Of a stretch of 64,000 bases of DNA, positions 29,733 through 37,780 are shown piece after piece; positions within the stretch are counted from its first letter, which is position 1, and each line of letters begins with the position of its first letter. Both the position numbers and the translations under genes were made by a program. This DNA comes from [Pantoea] beijingensis. Lineage in GTDB: Bacteria; Pseudomonadota; Gammaproteobacteria; Enterobacterales; Enterobacteriaceae. The DNA lies in contig NZ_CP071409.1 in the NCBI RefSeq assembly GCF_022647505.1, positions 2,046,001-2,110,000 on the forward strand, in the 5' to 3' direction. The notes under the pieces are model-generated. The model was not told the origin of the DNA. It did no database searches and saw only the letters and a program-made list of their open reading frames with translations.

Positions 29733-31064
29733 TTAGCGTCCCCAGCGACTTTTAAGATAGTGAACAGCATCCTGGGTTTGTGGCTGGTTTAGGTAGTTCT
29801 CTCTGAACAAGATAGTACCGCTAATTTGTGGCACGGATTCATTTAACTCCACCTGCTTTTTCAGTTCCGGTACGCCGCCGTCAATTGTCCAGTCTGGTTC
29901 TTTTTTCGAAGATTCGCCGATTTTGTACAGTGCAACACCAATGTACAGGCGCGTACCTGTGGGTTGGACTACATTTGCCCACCATTTTGCCAGTACATCA
30001 TAACGGGCCTCTTTACGGGAGAAAGGCCAGTACAGTTGCGGAGCGATATAATCCAGTAATCCCAGCTGTACCCAACGACGCGTATCGGCATACGCTTCAT
30101 CATAAGCGGCGGCTCCGCGCGTATCGGAGCCCGCCGGATCGAATGAAAGATTGCGCCAGACGCCAGCAGGGCTAACCCCAAATTCAACATCAGGCTTTAG
30201 CTGTTTGATGGTGCGCGAAACCTGTTCGATCAGTTGCTGAGTATTATGACGCCGCCAGTCAGCCTTCGAGCCAAAGCCCGCACCGTACTTTTTGAAGGTC
30301 AGATTATCATTAAGGAGGGAATCGCGGGATTCAGTATAGAAATAATCATCAAACTGCACGCCATCAATGGGATAACGCGTAACAACTTCCGCCACGATAC
30401 TGGTTATCCAGTCCCGCACCTCGGGAATGCCGGGATCGAGTACAAAGCGGTTGCCTGCCGTGCGAATCCATTCGCGGTGCAGTACAAATACACTAGCAGG
30501 GTGCAACGACAGCGTACGATTCAATTCTGCAACCGTGGAGGGCTTGGTGTTAACGGAAACGCGATACGGATTTAGCCATGCATGGACTTTCATACCGCGC
30601 TTATGTGCTTCATCCAGCATAAATTGCAACGGATCGTACCCCGGGTCCTCACCAATGACGCCAGTGAGCATATCGGACCATGGCAAAATTTTTGAAGACC
30701 ACAGCGCGGTCCCATCGGGTTTCACCTGAAAGAATACGGTGTTAATCCCGAGATCTTTCAGCTTGTCGAGCTTAGCGATCAGTGCTTGCTGCTGCTGGCT
30801 GATACGAATATCAGCACGGCCGCTATTGACTGAGGAAACGGGAGGCCAATCGAGACGGGAAACGGTTGCGAGCCAGACTCCGCGTACCGGCCCATGGCGT
30901 TGCCCGGTTTGGGCGGGATGGGGCGCTTCAACGGATGGAAGCGGGGTAACCAGCGATCTTGGTGGTTCGGCAGTACAGCTGACAAGTAACAACGTCGAAA
31001 CCACAAGCGCGGATAACGTTTTGACTCTCAGTATGGGGGGGATACGACGAGGACGGCTTATCAT
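29733..31064 (-). CDS. yddW: Glycosyl hydrolase-like lipoprotein YddW
   Basis: This DUF187/GHL10-family protein has 443 residues, matching the 439 of E. coli YddW. It has a lipoprotein signal with lipobox VSC near residue 30. The core begins RGVWLATVSRLDWPP, and the conserved DGVQFDDYFY segment (near residue 235) carries the probable catalytic acids. The family is thought to act on glycan in the cell envelope, with activity on denuded peptidoglycan glycan reported for relatives. Transcribed alone. Confidence 0.93.
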   Translation of the reverse strand: MISRPRRIPPILRVKTLSALVVSTLLLVSCTAEPPRSLVTPLPSVEAPHPAQTGQRHGPVRGVWLATVSRLDWPPVSSVNSGRADIRISQQQQALIAKLDKLKDLGINTVFFQVKPDGTALWSSKILPWSDMLTGVIGEDPGYDPLQFMLDEAHKRGMKVHAWLNPYRVSVNTKPSTVAELNRTLSLHPASVFVLHREWIRTAGNRFVLDPGIPEVRDWITSIVAEVVTRYPIDGVQFDDYFYTESRDSLLNDNLTFKKYGAGFGSKADWRRHNTQQLIEQVSRTIKQLKPDVEFGVSPAGVWRNLSFDPAGSDTRGAAAYDEAYADTRRWVQLGLLDYIAPQLYWPFSRKEARYDVLAKWWANVVQPTGTRLYIGVALYKIGESSKKEPDWTIDGGVPELKKQVELNESVPQISGTILFRENYLNQPQTQDAVHYLKSRWGR

Positions 31065-31179
31065 AAACTCCTGTTCTTTCGGGTGGTTACTCGAAAAGAA
31101 CTATTCTCGTATGATTAAAATTAAAGTCAATGGATTAGACGTTAAGCCGTGCTTATTAGATATAGTCGTTGCGTCCATA

Positions 31180-31210
31180 CCGGCAGATAATGCGCGCTAT
31201 TGCCTGCCGG
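31180..31210 (-). terminator. Candidate terminator of the alpha/beta hydrolase gene
   Basis: CCGGCAG and CTGCCGG flank a 17-base loop, 17 bp beyond the stop at 31228. It is weak because of the loop size. Confidence 0.35.
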
Positions 31211-31227
31211 CGAAGTCACGCTTTCAC

Positions 31228-31956
31228 TCAATATTTATCAAGTAAAATGTCGAGTGTTTTTTCTGGTTCGCTGAGCATTGGGAAATGATTACAGTTCAAT
31301 TCAATTCCACGTATGCGGGGATCGTGACGAACGCGCTCCCATGTTTTTTCATAGGTATCAGCAACCTCGTCTCCTGCTTTACCGTAGCCGCTGCAATATA
31401 CATATGTGATCGGTACGTCCGGCAGATTAACGTCTGGCAGCGGCTCAATTAACGATTTAATGGGATGAGGGGTGACGTGGGCATTCACAAATGCCAGATC
31501 ATCAGGGTCGGTCAGACCAAAACTGCTCATGGGCGCCGGAGAAATTTGATTGCTTATCTGCAATTGCGTATGAATAAATTGACGTATCGGGAGTGGAAGG
31601 TAGTCCGATAGCGATTTGCCGGGTTCTGGTAGTGCCGCATCTAAGTAGTAAAGCGCTTTAATTTTATCTGGAATACGCGAGGCAACGCCAGTGACCACCA
31701 TTCCACCATAGCTCCATCCCACCAAAACGACGTCATCCAGTTCTTCCATCTGAATATGAGCCAGCACATCTTCAATATGAGTACTAAGATTGGTGTTATT
31801 AGTAATATTATGCTGCTTCTCACCGATTCCCGTGAGTGTTAATGTCGTGACATTATGGTTCTGCTCTCTGAGTTTATTTGCAATATTCTTCCATACCCAT
31901 CCTCCGTGCCAGGCTCCAGCAATGAAAATGTAATTTTTTTTTAATGAAACTGACAT
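31228..31956 (-). CDS. Alpha/beta hydrolase (esterase-like)
   Basis: The start at 31956 is chosen because an AGGGA site precedes it and the fold begins there; 242 residues result. The oxyanion region is HGGWVW, the nucleophile elbow GWSYGG, and the terminal catalytic His is in CNHFPML. The pattern resembles the methylesterase/hydroxynitrile-lyase branch, which hydrolyses small esters in the cytosol. The substrate is unknown. It stands alone. Confidence 0.82.
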   Translation of the reverse strand: MSVSLKKNYIFIAGAWHGGWVWKNIANKLREQNHNVTTLTLTGIGEKQHNITNNTNLSTHIEDVLAHIQMEELDDVVLVGWSYGGMVVTGVASRIPDKIKALYYLDAALPEPGKSLSDYLPLPIRQFIHTQLQISNQISPAPMSSFGLTDPDDLAFVNAHVTPHPIKSLIEPLPDVNLPDVPITYVYCSGYGKAGDEVADTYEKTWERVRHDPRIRGIELNCNHFPMLSEPEKTLDILLDKY

Positions 31957-32137
31957 GTAAGTTTCCCTGTTTTGGATAAAAGCGGCTGGATATTTATTAA
32001 CTGAAAAAAAAGACGAAATCAATCGACGGTGAGTGGCGGACGCTCTAAATAATATGGCAAGCAATTTCTTGCTGTTTATTCATGACCTTCGCTCATTGCA
32101 TTATTGTGCAAGGCTCATTAATTACATATTGCTTTAA

Positions 32138-32443
32138 CGATATCCGCTTGCTAGGCTCCTGTTAGCATCCGGACAGAGGTCGTTTGCTTTTAAGATATTT
32201 CCCAAAGTATTCCTGCCTGCGCTGGGCTTATATGTTTCTCAGCTTTTTCCCCCTGAGGTATTAGAGCCAGAGCATATCGACTGCTTTTATGGAAGCAGCC
32301 TTTTGCTGCAGGGAATATTTTCACCCGCATTAAGTACAACATTTTTAAGACCTCAGGCCCCTAAAGAAGAAATCAGGGTGAAGGAGCAATCTGCAACGAT
32401 CGGGATAAATAATGTACCCTCGCGCAGGGAATTTTATTCCTGA
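32138..32443 (+). other. Open frame of 101 codons without ATG
   Basis: Between stop codons at 32135 and 32441 one frame stays open and reads as a plausible protein (LPALGLYVSQLFPPEVLEPE and onward), but it has no ATG and no clear ribosome site. It may be the tail of a decayed gene. The rest of the gap 31957-32541 shows nothing else. Confidence 0.25.
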
Positions 32444-32541
32444 CGCATAACGTGCTGGATTGATTTGTCTCCCTGTACCTCTCGGCACTGAACATCCAGC
32501 GCCTCATGACTTGTAAGACTTTATCGTTACTCCAGGAAACC

Positions 32542-33231
32542 ATGAAACTAAAACTTTTTCATTATCAAGGTGTTCGTAGTAGTCGCGTAAAATGGCTTTT
32601 GCATGAGCTTTTTGATGATAACTTTGAGCTCGAATTAGTCGATTTATACAAGGCAGAACAGTATGCGGCGCCGTTCGTAGATATCAATCCAAACCACGCG
32701 GTACCGCTTTTACAGGTTACGCTACCGAATGGTGATCCCTTTAATGTCATTGAAAGCGGGGCTATCACCACGTTTCTGGCGGACAGTTTTTCCGAAAAGA
32801 ACCTGGCTCCGGCGGCGGGGTTTTCCCCGGAGCGTGCGGAATATCTTCAGATGATATTTTTCGCATGCGCCACTTTTGATATGGCCTTATGGCAAATCAG
32901 AGTGCATACGCACGTCCTCCGCAATAGTGAAAAAGATGAACGCGTTGCGCAAAGGTACAGAGAAAAGATTGTGCAAGAAATTGAACCTCAGTTACTTCAA
33001 AGGCTGGAGAAACAGCCTTTTATATGTGGTGAATTTTCGGCCGCGGATTGTGTCATGGGGCACTGCGTGATGTGGGCGCAGGCTTACGGTTTGTGCACAG
33101 ATGTCGTCTTTGCAAAATATGTTGAACGTTTATCACAGCGTATCGCTTTTCAGAAAGCCTACTCAGACGCCTATCTTTTTGAGCACCAGGTACCCGAATC
33201 CAGTCCGGCGCTGGAGTATTTTTCTGGCTAG
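32542..33231 (+). CDS. Glutathione S-transferase-like protein
   Basis: The start at 32542 follows an AGGA site and begins at the thioredoxin fold (KLKLFHYQGVRSSRVKW); 229 residues. The N-terminal domain has a Ser-Ser-Arg at the usual catalytic position and the IESGAITTFLADSF segment that binds the glutathione gamma-glutamyl group. The helical C-terminal domain contains FSAADCVMGHCVMW, the hydrophobic staple region. It is a soluble conjugating or isomerising enzyme of unknown substrate, with no operon partner. Confidence 0.82.
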   Translation: MKLKLFHYQGVRSSRVKWLLHELFDDNFELELVDLYKAEQYAAPFVDINPNHAVPLLQVTLPNGDPFNVIESGAITTFLADSFSEKNLAPAAGFSPERAEYLQMIFFACATFDMALWQIRVHTHVLRNSEKDERVAQRYREKIVQEIEPQLLQRLEKQPFICGEFSAADCVMGHCVMWAQAYGLCTDVVFAKYVERLSQRIAFQKAYSDAYLFEHQVPESSPALEYFSG

Positions 33232-33547
33232 CGTGTCGCTTTTCAGAATCCAGCCAGAGATACTGCGCAACAAGCCAGTCGTACTGGGTAAGGTCAGATC
33301 AGGCATCGATGTAGTTCCGCACGCTATATCAACGATGCGCTACGTGAATTTTGCAAGGTCTATGGGCAGCCCAATGGCTTAGAATTCTGATTGCGAGTCG
33401 AAGGGATTTAGATTGCGAGCCGCTACAGCGAAGCCTGTTCCGAAGGAAAAAAATTCATGCTATTGCTATGACGTAACGATAAAATGGAACTGCTATATAA
33501 TCTGGATACACATATAGCTTAATCGATACAAAGTGTTCAGGGCGTCT

Positions 33548-34825
33548 ATGTATAACGTTACCCAGTCTAATAATTTTCGCAATCATTACATTTCTAATTC
33601 CACTTATCCCTCGCAGTTGCCAGCGATCAATAAGCATTCTCTACGGAGCCTGACAACAGCCCCCGATCAACGCGTGGCATTCGCGTTGAAGTCGGCCATT
33701 GACCATGGCCGACTGGACTTGGAAAGTGCTAACGAAAATGGCGCGCAACTTATTGCCAGCTTCGTTGACCCGAATACGGGTCAACCCAGTAGCGCGACTC
33801 TCTCTTTTAGTCTTTCACAGGAAGCCGATCTTAAACTGACCAGTGTAAATTTCGGCCCTCATCGTCAATGGTTGAACGGTCCACAAGGCTTGTCCGTTCC
33901 CCTACCGGGAGAAAATCCGAGTCACGACGACTTGCTGTGGAACATATCACAGCAAAGTGCTCTTGCTCCTCATGATGGACGCATTAATTCACGTATGCAA
34001 CAAGCGACAGGCGCCTATGGCATGCTTAAAGACCTTGAACATAGTCGAGCTCAAATTGTTGCTACTCTCAGGCCCCTCAACAGCTCGTTAGTTGATGCAT
34101 TTGGTAGCCAGAGCAGTCGCAGGAATGAATACAGTCATCGCCTCACGCAGATAGATTCGCAAATTCGTGAGATGGAGCTTCGCCTGAATATGTCTGTTCG
34201 CGGTCTACGCTACCGCCCCATTAACGATGCAGACCGGGCTCCTTACCTTGCTCTTGAGCATCAGCACCGTGATTTGTTTCGCAGCAATAATGTGCGGCAA
34301 GTTCCCGAAGATGCACCGATGTTAAAGGGTATCGTAGACGTTGATATGGATGAATACGTGGCTATCAATGCTGACGATATGGCTTCGGGTATCCAAGGGA
34401 TTGGGACAAAAGGGTTGGGGCCCTGTGTCGCCGTTTCCGCTGAAGGTAAAGACATGCGGGGAAGACCCGTTCTGGGAATGACGCACTTTTCAGGGATCGA
34501 AACTGCGACTGACACGTTCGCGGAGCTTGACGAACTTATGCGAAGTAAGGGGGCCCTGGGAAGAGTGGATTTCAGACTCGCTGGTGGGATGATGATGCCT
34601 AAGGGCTCCGGACTTAGCGAAGAAGAAGAAGAGGAAGAGGAAAGCGGCAGCCTTGACAACGAAACAAATCTGCTGGCGATGAGGCATTCCTACAACATTA
34701 TCGGTGCCAAATTGCACGTATGTGAAGGGGAACAGAATCCACTGACGGGTGAAGACTTAATGACCAATGCGGTCTTAATCCCCGGAAGAATGTTTTTTCG
34801 GCGCAACGATCTTTACGAGTCTTAA
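33548..34825 (+). CDS. Putative effector with CheD-like glutamine deamidase domain
   Basis: This protein of 425 residues starts from the ATG at 33548; a GTG at 33533 would add five residues, but AGGG is well placed for the ATG. The first 40 residues are Asn/Ser/Thr-rich and lack a Sec signal, as in type III effectors. Residues about 150-220 look helical. The C-terminal part follows the CheD pattern in order: GLGPCVAV with Cys293, GMTHF with His313, VDFRLAGGMMM, then a final strand-rich segment ending TNAVLIPG. Thr287 lies six residues before the Cys, the same spacing as the Thr of the CheD triad. CheD-fold deamidases occur in the Xanthomonas effector XopAK and the Burkholderia toxin BLF1. An eight-Glu run follows. 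No chaperone gene is adjacent. Deamidase activity and secretion are inference. Confidence 0.6.
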   Translation: MYNVTQSNNFRNHYISNSTYPSQLPAINKHSLRSLTTAPDQRVAFALKSAIDHGRLDLESANENGAQLIASFVDPNTGQPSSATLSFSLSQEADLKLTSVNFGPHRQWLNGPQGLSVPLPGENPSHDDLLWNISQQSALAPHDGRINSRMQQATGAYGMLKDLEHSRAQIVATLRPLNSSLVDAFGSQSSRRNEYSHRLTQIDSQIREMELRLNMSVRGLRYRPINDADRAPYLALEHQHRDLFRSNNVRQVPEDAPMLKGIVDVDMDEYVAINADDMASGIQGIGTKGLGPCVAVSAEGKDMRGRPVLGMTHFSGIETATDTFAELDELMRSKGALGRVDFRLAGGMMMPKGSGLSEEEEEEEESGSLDNETNLLAMRHSYNIIGAKLHVCEGEQNPLTGEDLMTNAVLIPGRMFFRRNDLYES

Positions 34826-34961
34826 GGTGGGGTGAATCGAACTTTTTAAGGGTTGTCGTACATGTTGTCGCGACCTGATCTGACACTGGACCTTGAAAGG
34901 TTGAGAGTTACCGGTTTTGATATGGGTGTCTGATCCTTATACAAAACGCGAGGTAACTCTC

Positions 34962-35182
34962 ATGATTCATACTAACTTTATCGTTATCAGGAACTGGCTG
35001 CAGAAGGCGGTATTGACGCGCTGGTTAACCAAAACCGCCGGGTTCCTAACCTGAAGAACCGTGCCGATGAAGCCACTGTGAACGGGCGGTTGTTGATTAT
35101 GCCCATAAGCCAGCGTGGTAATTGTTGGGATAATGCCGTGGCTGAAATGGGTACTTGGTACGGATCGTTACAATCAATTTAA
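34962..35182 (+). pseudogene. Chimeric transposase remnant (IS481-type plus IS3-type)
   Basis: The DNA begins ATG ATT CAT ACT AAC, the IS481 transposase start MIHTN. It then jumps, in another frame, to RYQELAAEGGIDALVNQNRR and VPNLKNRADEAT, which in intact IS481 copies lie about 35 residues later. The frame runs on into QRGNCWDNAVAE, the pattern of the final acidic motif in IS3-family transposases. So two element types are fused and deleted. The frame stops within dif. The preceding 34830-34950 DNA looks like an element end. Confidence 0.7.
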
Positions 35183-35204
35183 CATAATATACATTATGCG
35201 CACC
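35177..35204 (-). other. dif: dif chromosome dimer resolution site
   Basis: All 28 bases match the E. coli dif site on the minus strand: the XerC arm GGTGCGCATAA (35194-35204), the six-base centre, and the XerD arm TTATGTTAAAT (35177-35187). XerC and XerD, activated by FtsK, resolve chromosome dimers here. The site is intact and directly borders an inserted element on its right. Confidence 0.95.
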
Positions 35205-35328
35205 AATGATGAGGATAGCGGAATCTGGCGGGAATCGTTGACACTGGCCGTCAACTGGCTACTATCACAGTGATTCAAAATCATCCGTTTCTCCAAACGA
35301 ATCAGAATCAAATGTCTGTCAGCAGTAA

Positions 35329-35754
35329 GTGAACGGCCTGACCTCACCAATCAGGCCTTTCATCCAGTTGCAGTTGGTAAACTCGACTTACGAGGAGCTG
35401 GCCGAAAAAACAGGTATTAGCGTAAGTACCCTCGTCAGGATCGCGTCCGGCAAAACTGAGCCTAAATTCAGTGACATCATTCAGATAGCAAAAATTACCG
35501 GTGCAGACCTGAACACCTTAGCTTATGGCTATGCTCTTGATGTTAAAGAAGAAGCAACAGAGCGAAAGCTAATCACTTCTGCGGACGGATGTACTGACGA
35601 AGAAACCACGAACGCCCATAACTTCATCGTGTGGAACATCAGGACATTGGATAAACAGGATATTCTTGCACTTGCAAGGCAGGTTTCCGCATTAAGTTCA
35701 TACACTTATAGTACGAAAATGTTTATGATAAAAGCGGTGTCTGGGGAAGAGTAA
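35329..35754 (+). CDS. XRE-family helix-turn-helix regulator of the dif element
   Basis: This protein of 141 residues starts at GTG. The Cro/C1-type helix-turn-helix covers about residues 15-70 (YEELAEKTGISVSTLVRIASG). The C-terminal part is helical. It resembles the repressors that filamentous phages and similar dif-integrating elements carry at one end (RstR-like in role only). It is the first gene right of dif and is followed by a terminator hairpin. Confidence 0.75.
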   Translation: MNGLTSPIRPFIQLQLVNSTYEELAEKTGISVSTLVRIASGKTEPKFSDIIQIAKITGADLNTLAYGYALDVKEEATERKLITSADGCTDEETTNAHNFIVWNIRTLDKQDILALARQVSALSSYTYSTKMFMIKAVSGEE

Positions 35755-35764
35755 AAGGATTAAC

Positions 35765-35811
35765 AGTCTCAGGAATGAGACTAACGTGCAGTATTACCAA
35801 CACTGCACGTT
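35765..35811 (+). terminator. Two consecutive hairpins after the regulator gene
   Basis: AGTCTCA-GGAA-TGAGACT (35765-35782) is followed at once by AACGTGCAGT and ACTGCACGTT with a 9-base loop (35783-35811) and then TCTTTATT. The second has the look of a Rho-independent terminator; the first could be an operator for the regulator. Confidence 0.6.
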
Positions 35812-35853
35812 CTTTATTGTGCGAATTTTGAACAGTGAAAAAGGATCAAAAGG

Positions 35854-36276
35854 ATGAGTAGAAATAACGAAACAAGCGGCGTTGAACTGGTTGTCGTGGG
35901 CGTATTTGCTTTCTGTCTGGCAGTTGTTGCCTGGCTAATGAAAACTTTCGATGTTGAATGGCAAACAGCACTGGAAACTGCGCCTAGCCTGATAGTGTGG
36001 CTGCTTGTTGTCGGGGCGGGGATCTTTTTCGGGATCAAAATGGAAACAGGTCTTGTTCGCTGGGGTGCTCCACTGGCGATCGCCCTTCTGATTCCGGTAT
36101 TCAAACCAATTCTTAAGGAAGCTGCCGGAGTACGTGAAACGGGTGGATTGGTTTTCGATGATATGGTTTCGTGGTACGGAACTGGCTGGGGAATGTCTCT
36201 GATGTTCTTTGGGATTCTTATTGTCGGATATGGCCTGCTTTATTGGTGGCACAGAAGAAATTCATATTACTGGTAA
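35854..36276 (+). CDS. Small membrane protein of the dif element
   Basis: This protein of 140 residues has about four membrane segments (near residues 12-29, 46-62, 70-86 and 113-132) and charged ends. I do not recognise it. An AAGGAT site precedes the ATG. It heads a three-gene run with the zinc-ribbon and the anchored coiled-coil genes downstream. It is not a recognisable filamentous-phage coat, Zot or pIII protein. Confidence 0.65.
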   Translation: MSRNNETSGVELVVVGVFAFCLAVVAWLMKTFDVEWQTALETAPSLIVWLLVVGAGIFFGIKMETGLVRWGAPLAIALLIPVFKPILKEAAGVRETGGLVFDDMVSWYGTGWGMSLMFFGILIVGYGLLYWWHRRNSYYW

Positions 36277-36304
36277 TCAATAAAACGTAGAAGAGAGAAA
36301 ATAT

Positions 36305-36580
36305 ATGAAACTGAATCCTGAGAAATACCATAGAAATATCACCCTGCTATGTCCTGTGTGCGGAAATACAGAGATGGAACACGAGGATGAGTCTGAAGTT
36401 GTCAGATGTGTAGGCTGCGGGAAAGAATTCACTAATGATGAGTTAATCCAAGAAAACGGGGTGAGTATTGACGCTCATGTGGATGAAATAAAAGAAGAGT
36501 TAACAAAAGATATTCAAAAACAGTTTAACGATATGCTCAAAAAGGCATTTAAGGGAAGTAAGAATATAAGGATTAAATAA
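36305..36580 (+). CDS. Zinc-ribbon protein of the dif element
   Basis: This protein of 91 residues has two CxxC pairs (CPVC at about residue 16, CVGC at about 36), a zinc ribbon, then a Lys/Glu-rich helical tail. It may bind nucleic acid or a protein partner. Its stop overlaps the start of the next gene (TAATG), so the two are translated together. Base composition is much more A/T-rich than the flanking core genes. Confidence 0.65.
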   Translation: MKLNPEKYHRNITLLCPVCGNTEMEHEDESEVVRCVGCGKEFTNDELIQENGVSIDAHVDEIKEELTKDIQKQFNDMLKKAFKGSKNIRIK

Positions 36581-37059
36581 TGACAACAAGTGATGCTATT
36601 GCTTTAGCTGCGCTTGTAGTATCGATTTACACTATCATATCATCAGAAGCGAAATCGAGAAAAAGCGATAGAGAACAAAAGGTTATAAAGGATGAGCAAG
36701 ACAGGTTACGTAAGTTGCTTCTGGAAAAAGAAACAAAGTCAGCAATTAATGAGATGAAGGCTGAGCTTGGTGCTCGTCTCGTAAAAATAGCCAAAAACAA
36801 CTATAGGCTCAAGATATTTAATAGAGGAAAGGTTGAGGCTAAAAACATAGAGATTCATTTCCCTGATAACGATGGCAATGAATATCTTTCAATGCATGAT
36901 GTAGAAGATAAATTTCCATATGAGGTATTACACCCGCAACATGGGATTGAAATCTTAGCGGGTATAAGCTTTGAGAGTAAAACTAAATACCGAATAAAAC
37001 TCATATGGGATGACAATTATAAAAAAAGGAATGAAGAGGAGTTTTTCATTTCTATATAA
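36580..37059 (+). CDS. Membrane-anchored coiled-coil protein of the dif element
   Basis: This protein of 159 residues has one N-terminal membrane segment (about residues 7-23), then a highly charged predicted coiled coil (about 24-70), then a beta-rich domain. I do not recognise it. It is A/T-rich. Its stop lies four bases before the first fold-back attachment structure, so it is the last gene of the element. Confidence 0.65.
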   Translation: MTTSDAIALAALVVSIYTIISSEAKSRKSDREQKVIKDEQDRLRKLLLEKETKSAINEMKAELGARLVKIAKNNYRLKIFNRGKVEAKNIEIHFPDNDGNEYLSMHDVEDKFPYEVLHPQHGIEILAGISFESKTKYRIKLIWDDNYKKRNEEEFFISI

Positions 37060-37062
37060 ATT

Positions 37063-37156
37063 GGTTCGCACAATGACGTTATGCTAAAGAGGCCGCTGCG
37101 GGATTCGATTTTCGCAGCGGCCTTTTCAACATAACGAGTCGTACATTATGCGCACC
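37063..37156. repeat. Fold-back pair of inverted dif-like sites, copy 1 (Xer attP-type)
   Basis: Left arm: GGTTCGCACAA, then a short centre, then TTATGCTAAAG. Right arm (37128-37156): AACATAA, an 11-base centre, then TTATGCGCACC, whose XerC half matches dif at all 11 positions. Between them GGCCGCTGCG and CGCAGCGGCC pair. A single strand would fold into one long stem with a bulge, the form used as attP by CTX-phi-type filamentous phages that integrate at dif through XerC/XerD. Confidence 0.75.
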
Positions 37157-37230
37157 TAGATTGTAGAGACTCAATAGTAATGTCCGCCTGTAGCTCAATT
37201 CAGATTTGGCAAAAGAGCCACTTGAGGTTT

Positions 37231-37325
37231 GGTTCGCACAATAACGCTATGTGTAAATAGGCCGCTACAGTGCTCGATTCTCGCAGCGGCCTATTTAACA
37301 TATCGCGTGTTACATTATACGCACC
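37231..37325. repeat. Fold-back pair of inverted dif-like sites, copy 2
   Basis: This has the same plan as copy 1: left arm from GGTTCGCACAAT, inner stem TAGGCCGCT and AGCGGCCTA, right arm ATTTAACATA through TTATACGCACC (10 of 11 to the XerC site). The first 21 bases match copy 1 at 19 positions. The 75 bp between the copies hold no gene. The immunity gene ends 11 bp to the right. Confidence 0.75.
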
Positions 37326-37336
37326 AAAAAAAGGAT

Positions 37337-37780
37337 CTACTCACAACCAAGAACTGAGCCCTTATCACAGGCCAGTTTTGCCGACAAATCACTAAGGTGA
37401 TCAATGCCAACGGACTTACAATCGTAAACAGATTCCTTCTTGCTATTCAGGTTCGTAACACTAACCCCACGGCTTTCACTCTCATCCTCATAATTACTAA
37501 ATATCGTGTATTTATACCCTGTATTTACAAACGACACGTTGAAGTAATCAGTTTGAAATCGTGAGTAATGATTGTATTTAAACCTTGAATAATCATTACC
37601 TTTCGACTCATAGTTAAATTCAGTTTTGCGGTCTTTCGATAAGGTGTACCGAAGTACACCGTTGTTTTCATCTAGTTTGATTGTTCCTTTTACAGTGTCG
37701 CACACAAAATATTCATTACTCGCAAACGATGAACCACACAGAAACATTGCCGCTAACGCAAGTAATTTATAATGACGCAT
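37337..37780 (-). CDS. Periplasmic protein, probable immunity to the adjacent hydrolase
   Basis: This protein of 147 residues has a Sec signal peptide (cleavage near residue 20) and five cysteines in the mature part, including two near the C-terminus. No family is recognised. Its start overlaps the end of the peptidoglycan-hydrolase gene by 14 bp, so it is translated with it. A small exported protein encoded directly after an antibacterial cell-wall hydrolase is the usual pattern for immunity proteins; this is inference. Confidence 0.6.
   Translation of the reverse strand: MRHYKLLALAAMFLCGSSFASNEYFVCDTVKGTIKLDENNGVLRYTLSKDRKTEFNYESKGNDYSRFKYNHYSRFQTDYFNVSFVNTGYKYTIFSNYEDESESRGVSVTNLNSKKESVYDCKSVGIDHLSDLSAKLACDKGSVLGCE

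Noticed and set aside
33318..33390. Transposase-like stretch (YINDALREFCKVYG) between the GST and CheD-like genes
   Set aside because: Too short and without a catalytic motif to assign; it may be an IS3-type scrap but cannot be supported.
37190..37230. tRNA-like D-arm in the spacer between the two fold-backs (GTAGCTCAATT ... GAGCC)
   Set aside because: No acceptor pairing, anticodon stem or complete T-arm can be built, so it is chance or at most a scrap.
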